In this document: piece by piece, positions 59,182 through 64,000 of the stretch
Position numbering within the stretch: position 1 is the first letter of the stretch
Layout: each line of letters starts with the position of its first letter
Source: Morchella semilibera
Taxonomy: Eukaryota; Ascomycota; Pezizomycetes; Pezizales; Morchellaceae
DNA: 64,000 nt
Reading direction: 5' to 3'
NCBI GenBank assembly: GCA_009192285.1
Contig: WBVU01000010.1
Span: forward strand, 496,001 to 560,000
Program-made: the position numbers and the translations under genes
The notes under the pieces: model-generated
Databases searched by the model: none
What the model was told of the DNA's origin: nothing
Seen by the model: the letters and a program-made list of their open reading frames with translations, nothing else

Positions 59182-62100
59182 TTTCCATCCCTCAATCACA
59201 ACCACCAGCCCACAGCCTCTCAACGCATGCTGGTTGTGGCCCCCTTGGCTCTCTTAAACCCCGTGCATACTGGGTGGTTAGCCCTTTTTGGTCCAGGAAG
59301 TTTTTACCCTAAGCTGCTCTCTTGCGGACTGTTACCCGCAGCACGACGCTCCCCCGTCAACTCCCATCGACCACTGCTGGTGGGGACATACTCGCGCTGC
59401 CGGATTGAAGCCGCTCAGACAGATCGCTCGCCACAGTTCATTGAGCGGCTTCAAACCAGCAGCGTGAGTATACTTCACATACTTCACACACACACACGTT
59501 CTGTTCTGTTCTGTTCTGTTCGTGCGAAGGCGCGCCGAGTGATCGTCTGTGACTGGGCCTTGGTTGGGGCGATACGGTACATGTAGTTGGAGGTTTACTT
59601 CCTGCGTGTATGTATGTGTGAATATGGCCCCTACTGTTTCCTGGAGGAGGCCAGCTGCGGTGCGTATCTCTTGTTCCGTGGTTCTAGTACTAGTGCTCGG
59701 GGCATGTAAGTAGTTCCCCCCCCCCTCCCTTCGATTTCTGGACCGTCCGTTGCCTACATACTTGTACCGCCGCCGAACCCGGGGCCAGCTGGCCCCTAGG
59801 ATACCAATGCCGGCGCCACAGTCCGTGTATTATTTCTTTTCCCGTCCCGACTCTGCACCCCTGCGCTCTGACTTCGTCACGGCATCGCATCGCAGAAAAC
59901 GTTTGGCCCGCTCCGTTTACTCGGCTCTCTGCAGCTACCAGCGGGTGTCGCTGCTATATATATCCCACAGCGGCCGATCGCAGTGGGCTGGGTGGGTCAA
60001 GATCCTATTGGATCGTGCCGGCCCCCAATGTGCTGAAACGGGGGCAGAAATCTTTGGGGGTGGTTGGTGTCATAGAGTAGATGCTGGCCCCCTTTGAGGT
60101 CATTCGAGGGGGATGATGGTTGGAGATGTAGTTCTGCGGGCCGGTTTCGGCCCGTGGGAGCCAGTGAGGGGCTTTTCCACACCCGAGCGGGAGATCGATC
60201 AGCAACAGCCAATCCCTTCACGCACGCAGAGGGTTATCAACCTATAATCGAAATGGACCAATTTCCTTACGGGTTGTCGCAGAGAAAGAATATGCCGAGA
60301 ACCTGCCGGTTTCGTCGTAAAATAAACGGAAGAGAATGGGAATGTCCAGTCAGCCGGACGCAACCTCCCCCCCCCTCCCCCCGGGGCGCCGGGCATATTT
60401 TTAGACTCTTGAGTAAATGCACCCATGGTTGTCTAGCCTGATCTTTCATGGCTTGGAGGGATACAACCTAGGAATTGGATGAAGGTGCTACTCTCTGGAG
60501 TAGTATAAACAACATCACAGCTGAATTGAGCGCAATTCGATATCTACAGCGCAGGCACAGAAACAGGATTGTTGGGAAAGCACCCTAGCTTCAGTAATAA
60601 GGCAATGTGCTTACTCCGCCCTGGTATTTTTAACGGTCTTGTGACATAGCACATATATCTGGCCCCGTTATTATGATGGAAGGCAGGGTTTTTCTGACTG
60701 TTCCCTTACCTGACTCCGTTCGACGCTGATACTGGACCGAGGCAACCTTATTATCACAACCTTCACATGCCAAGAAAGGCGAGTGATATCTTGTGAGTAG
60801 CTGGGTCTCATTTACAATTCTCAATCGATGAGCAGAGAATCTAGATACACAGAGATCTCTTCCCTCTAGGGCAATGTAATACAAAGGATTATGCCCGCCA
60901 CAATTCTCTCCCGTTCGATCGTACCGCGGACATCGAAAGCCAACGAATAAAGCCAATCCGAGAAAACTATACCCCATCATTCGAACGGGAGCCACCGCCC
61001 CCACGCGCCGGCTTGGTCCGATAGAAGCTTAATGTGCCATTGGCCAGTCTCAGGCCGGTTGCCTCTTATTACTTACCCCTGGGGTCCCTTCCTTCCTTTC
61101 CATCCCTCGTAGTCTGGGGGAATTATGGCAAGGATTTCTCCCAATTTTTTTTTTTTACAAACAATATCTTCAACTAGAAGTTTGTTTGATACCGGTCATA
61201 GCGTCATAAAACATCACTCGCTGGCGGTGCGGTTGCAAAGACTGCTCCGTAGAGGGCTGCCGAATACATGCACCTTTGACGTCTTATACCAGAAAGGATG
61301 GGATTTTTTATAAAGCCCCGACCCCTGGGCCTGGCGAACGAGAGTCATACATGTGCCTTCAAGGCCTGTAGTTACTATTTTTCCCTTCCCCTCCTTAGGA
61401 TAGACTAAAAACAGATACTGAAGGTGCCGGTGACGGGGATGGGGATAAACTGATGTCGCCCCTCTTGAGAATGCAGTAAGACTGCTGTATGCTTTGTACG
61501 TTGAGATAATACGGTAAATCCTTACCACGCTGCGCCAGGCAGGCAGTACCGACCCCCATGATGCTCCCCGGTACTGTATGTAATAGATCAGTATACCGTG
61601 GTAGCCCATGACGCACACATTTTGAAGCCGATGAAGCGTCACTTGTACAATAGTACCCCTCCCCACGGCCGTAGCTAGGCAGGGTAAAGTATTCCTCGTC
61701 GAAACATAACCAGGTTCTTGCTTCAGTAAGCGGCTGTCGATACCCCGAACACTCTGTCGTAATCAAAAAACATAGACAACTCGAAATCAGGAAGGGCAGT
61801 GATCAAGGGAAAGAAAAGCCAACTATAACAGCACCACTTCCAGCGTTTTCAAAACTGTAACTACCGAGAGGGGGGGGGGGGGTTAAGCTGTACGGAGTTG
61901 GCCAGACACGGTGCAGACTCCCTTGAGTAAATAAGACTTTTTTGTGGCCCTGAAAGTGGTTATCCTTTTTCTCTTCGTTCGACCTGACTACGGTACATCC
62001 ATACGGCCTATTACGCGCTCTAGAGGCTCCCCAGTGCTAAATGATCCATAGAATAGTACAAGTAAGGCGCAAAACTACATGTAATATCCCGAGGATGCGC

Positions 62101-62819
62101 GTACCCGAAACAAAACCCTATACGTCCATCCAGACGCCCAGGTGTTATTTTTGGCTGCGCATAGTCCACCAACTAGAGACAGAACATGGAAGCCAAACAC
62201 ACAAACGAGTGATATCGCGTGATTAGATGCTGCAACCAATACGGGTTTCTCTAGCAATTGATAGGAGTAGGTGTAGCTTCTGCAATTATCCCTTAATTGG
62301 ACGGATGGAAGTGGTTAGATTCACGACCTGGACCGTGCACCCTTTAGTAAAGGATTTATATGGTAAGTAACAACAACAACAGAACCAAACAAGGGTTTCC
62401 AACAGTTGCCACACGGGGGTTAATATTAAATTTGACAACTTTCATCTCTAAGGGATAGAATATCTCAGTGGCTAATAGCTCAGTAGCTCGAACCGCAAGC
62501 GTACACTACAGTGTGCTACTACTCTACGTTTGGACCATGGACAGAGCGCTAGGTTATGTTGCAACTGTGATACGAAAGATTGTCGTAATATGAGGAAAAC
62601 CAACCTGGGGGGAGACGGCACCGGAGCTTTCCACTGATATCTAACAATGATTGTCATCTTTAACGAGAGCTGAGCTATGTTCACCACGTTACAGAACTTG
62701 AACTCACTAACCCCCTTTCCGAAAAACAGCTACCGTACCCCTCTAGAGTCCAAGCCTCAATGATGTCTTTAGATCAAAACAAGGGAGGCATCCTTCTAAT
62801 ATATAAATCATCCTAGGTA

Positions 62820-62853
62820 GGGGGGTTTGGGGGGTTTGGGGGGTTTGGGGGTT
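62820..62853 (+). repeat. G-rich short array, potential quadruplex
   Basis: Four G-runs of 5 to 6 bases separated by TTT form GGGGGG-TTT units. The four tracts with 3-base loops fit the rule for a G-quadruplex on the plus strand. Confidence 0.85.
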
Positions 62854-64000
62854 ATGTCAGTGGTCAGGCGAGTGTTAACTATTTATGTTCCTCTATCAAC
62901 GCAGCGATATGTTTGATTTCCCCCTAATAGGCTTTGGTTACTGCTGGTCGTTATTAGGTGAAACATGACCCTAACCCTATGACTCCATGATCCACCTTAA
63001 TTTCAAAATACACCCGGAACTTAGCGAATATAGATACGAGCTGCGCACATCCGGTCAGAGTATACTCAAAAGAATAACCTTAATAATATTTACCGCGGAC
63101 GCCGCCGGGTGTAAGCTTACAAGTAGAGTAGGAGTGGTTGTGGCGTGGCCCAAGCGCCAACCATTTCACTCGGTTCCCATTGAGGGACTGAGTTACGGAC
63201 TGAGCAGCCCAGGGTTGAATATTGATGGGATAACTGTTTATAAACAAGATGAAGTGAACTTAAATCTAGGTCAATAGAATTCCATCTGGTCGAGAGTGAA
63301 TTTGCTTCTATTCTTGCTGTGGATATTACCAGGCTGTGGCAGAATACATATATTGATCCCGGATCCCCCGATATTGGAACATTGCGCCAGCAATTCTCTT
63401 TATCCTCCTAGTCAGGCTTCAGTAAACGATGAGCTGGGTTGACGATATTTTAAGCTCGAGCATCCCATTGAGATCCTGGCTATTTGGACCTGGACACGAT
63501 AGTGGTGTTGATCGGTTTGAGGGCTGGGTTTTGGTTTTGAAAGCGATGAAGATACTGGGGCAGGAAGCTTGGGAACAGACCCCGTGAGATGTACATCTGA
63601 TATGTAAGTGTTGACTTCACGGAGAAATATCTCAGTATTTGCTAACTTTCCGATACCATAGATTGTACTTCTTACTACCCACCCTTATGTCCGAGTCTGA
63701 GCATTGAAGAGGTGCTTACAGCTGCGCGCGCTGCAGGACAACGCTATAGATCTGAAATGGTTAGGAACATAGATGAGCAAATTGCGGCCCAGGATTTTCC
63801 CAAAATATAGACATAGAGTTTTACTACAAACTTCGATATAACGACCGGATTTCAAGTGGGTGTTGGTATGCATGTATGAATTATCAAGTGGGTGTTGGTC
63901 TGTACTCTGGATACTGTGTAATGTACGAATTTCATGTACTTTATGCCTTTGGTGTAACCGTGATAACCTTATGCATCACTGGAGGTCAAATCCAGGTCAT

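Larger units (their letters stand above)
58859..64000. other. 5.1 kb terminal gap
   Basis: No gene I can support. Holds the tRNA-like element and its AT-rich repeat at 59044-59181, a TTCTG array at about 59500-59520, ATCACTCG copies at 59536, 60780, 61213 and 62216, TACATGTA at 59578 and 62076, a G14 run at about 61869, a G-rich array at 62820-62853 and a telomere-like CCCTAACCCT at about 62970. The 222-codon open frame at 58918-59586 is a chance read across the repeat. Confidence 0.55.

Noticed and set aside
58918-59586. 222-codon open frame with repeated KDKI units
   Set aside because: The KDKI units are the translation of the 12-bp AT repeat, and the following part is the antisense of the tRNA-like element.
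4300-62980. Telomere-like CCCTAA pieces as signs of a chromosome end
   Set aside because: Each is only one or two units long, in both orientations and scattered across the window, one within an IDP1 intron. This does not mark a telomere.

Overview
The window looks like nuclear DNA of a filamentous ascomycete (Pezizomycotina). Three things support this: a complete class III chitin synthase, an Opy2-type osmosensor anchor, and many short introns with GTRNGT donors and CTRAY branch points. I modelled about 53 introns in 15 genes. Gene spacing is loose (15 protein genes in 64 kb), and AT-rich or low-complexity gaps of 3 to 6 kb separate them. That is more typical of early-diverging, repeat-expanded lineages such as Pezizomycetes than of a compact Aspergillus-like genome, but the lineage assignment is inference.

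Layout from left to right: OPY2 (+, HOG-pathway membrane anchor); a long gap; a small secreted protein (+); GUF1 (-, mitochondrial EF4/LepA GTPase); a gap; class III chitin synthase (-); a 6 kb gap; an F-box-like protein (-); a gap; then a run of plus-strand housekeeping genes: a MOT1-type molybdate transporter, MAD2 (spindle checkpoint), a membrane-anchored histidine phosphatase, MBF1 (transcription co-activator), MIS1/ADE3-type C1-tetrahydrofolate synthase, NADP-isocitrate dehydrogenase, a Met-tRNA, and NBP35 (cytosolic Fe-S assembly). After a 3.6 kb gap come a conserved Pezizomycotina protein (-), UTP5 (-, U3 snoRNP) and ALG8 (+, N-glycan glucosyltransferase). UTP5 and ALG8 form a divergent pair. 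The last 5 kb has no gene I can support.

The genes do not form a metabolic cluster. They are ordinary conserved genes, so I see no secondary-metabolite cluster, no defence island and no intact mobile element. MIS1 and IDP1 are neighbours and both carry mitochondrial-type presequences with an internal Met just after an FST/FSV processing-like motif, so each may yield organellar and cytosolic forms.

The most unusual signals lie outside the genes. The palindrome TACATGTA occurs 22 times, and the octamer ATCACTCG (either strand) 19 times. All copies lie in non-coding DNA, against chance expectations of about 1 and 2. Other points of note are several very small exons (10, 11 and 19 nt; the last encodes the GUF1 P-loop), a GC-AG intron, a high share of AAG splice acceptors, two fold-back hairpins, and two apparent single-base frameshifts in essential-type genes (GUF1, NBP35) that may be consensus errors.
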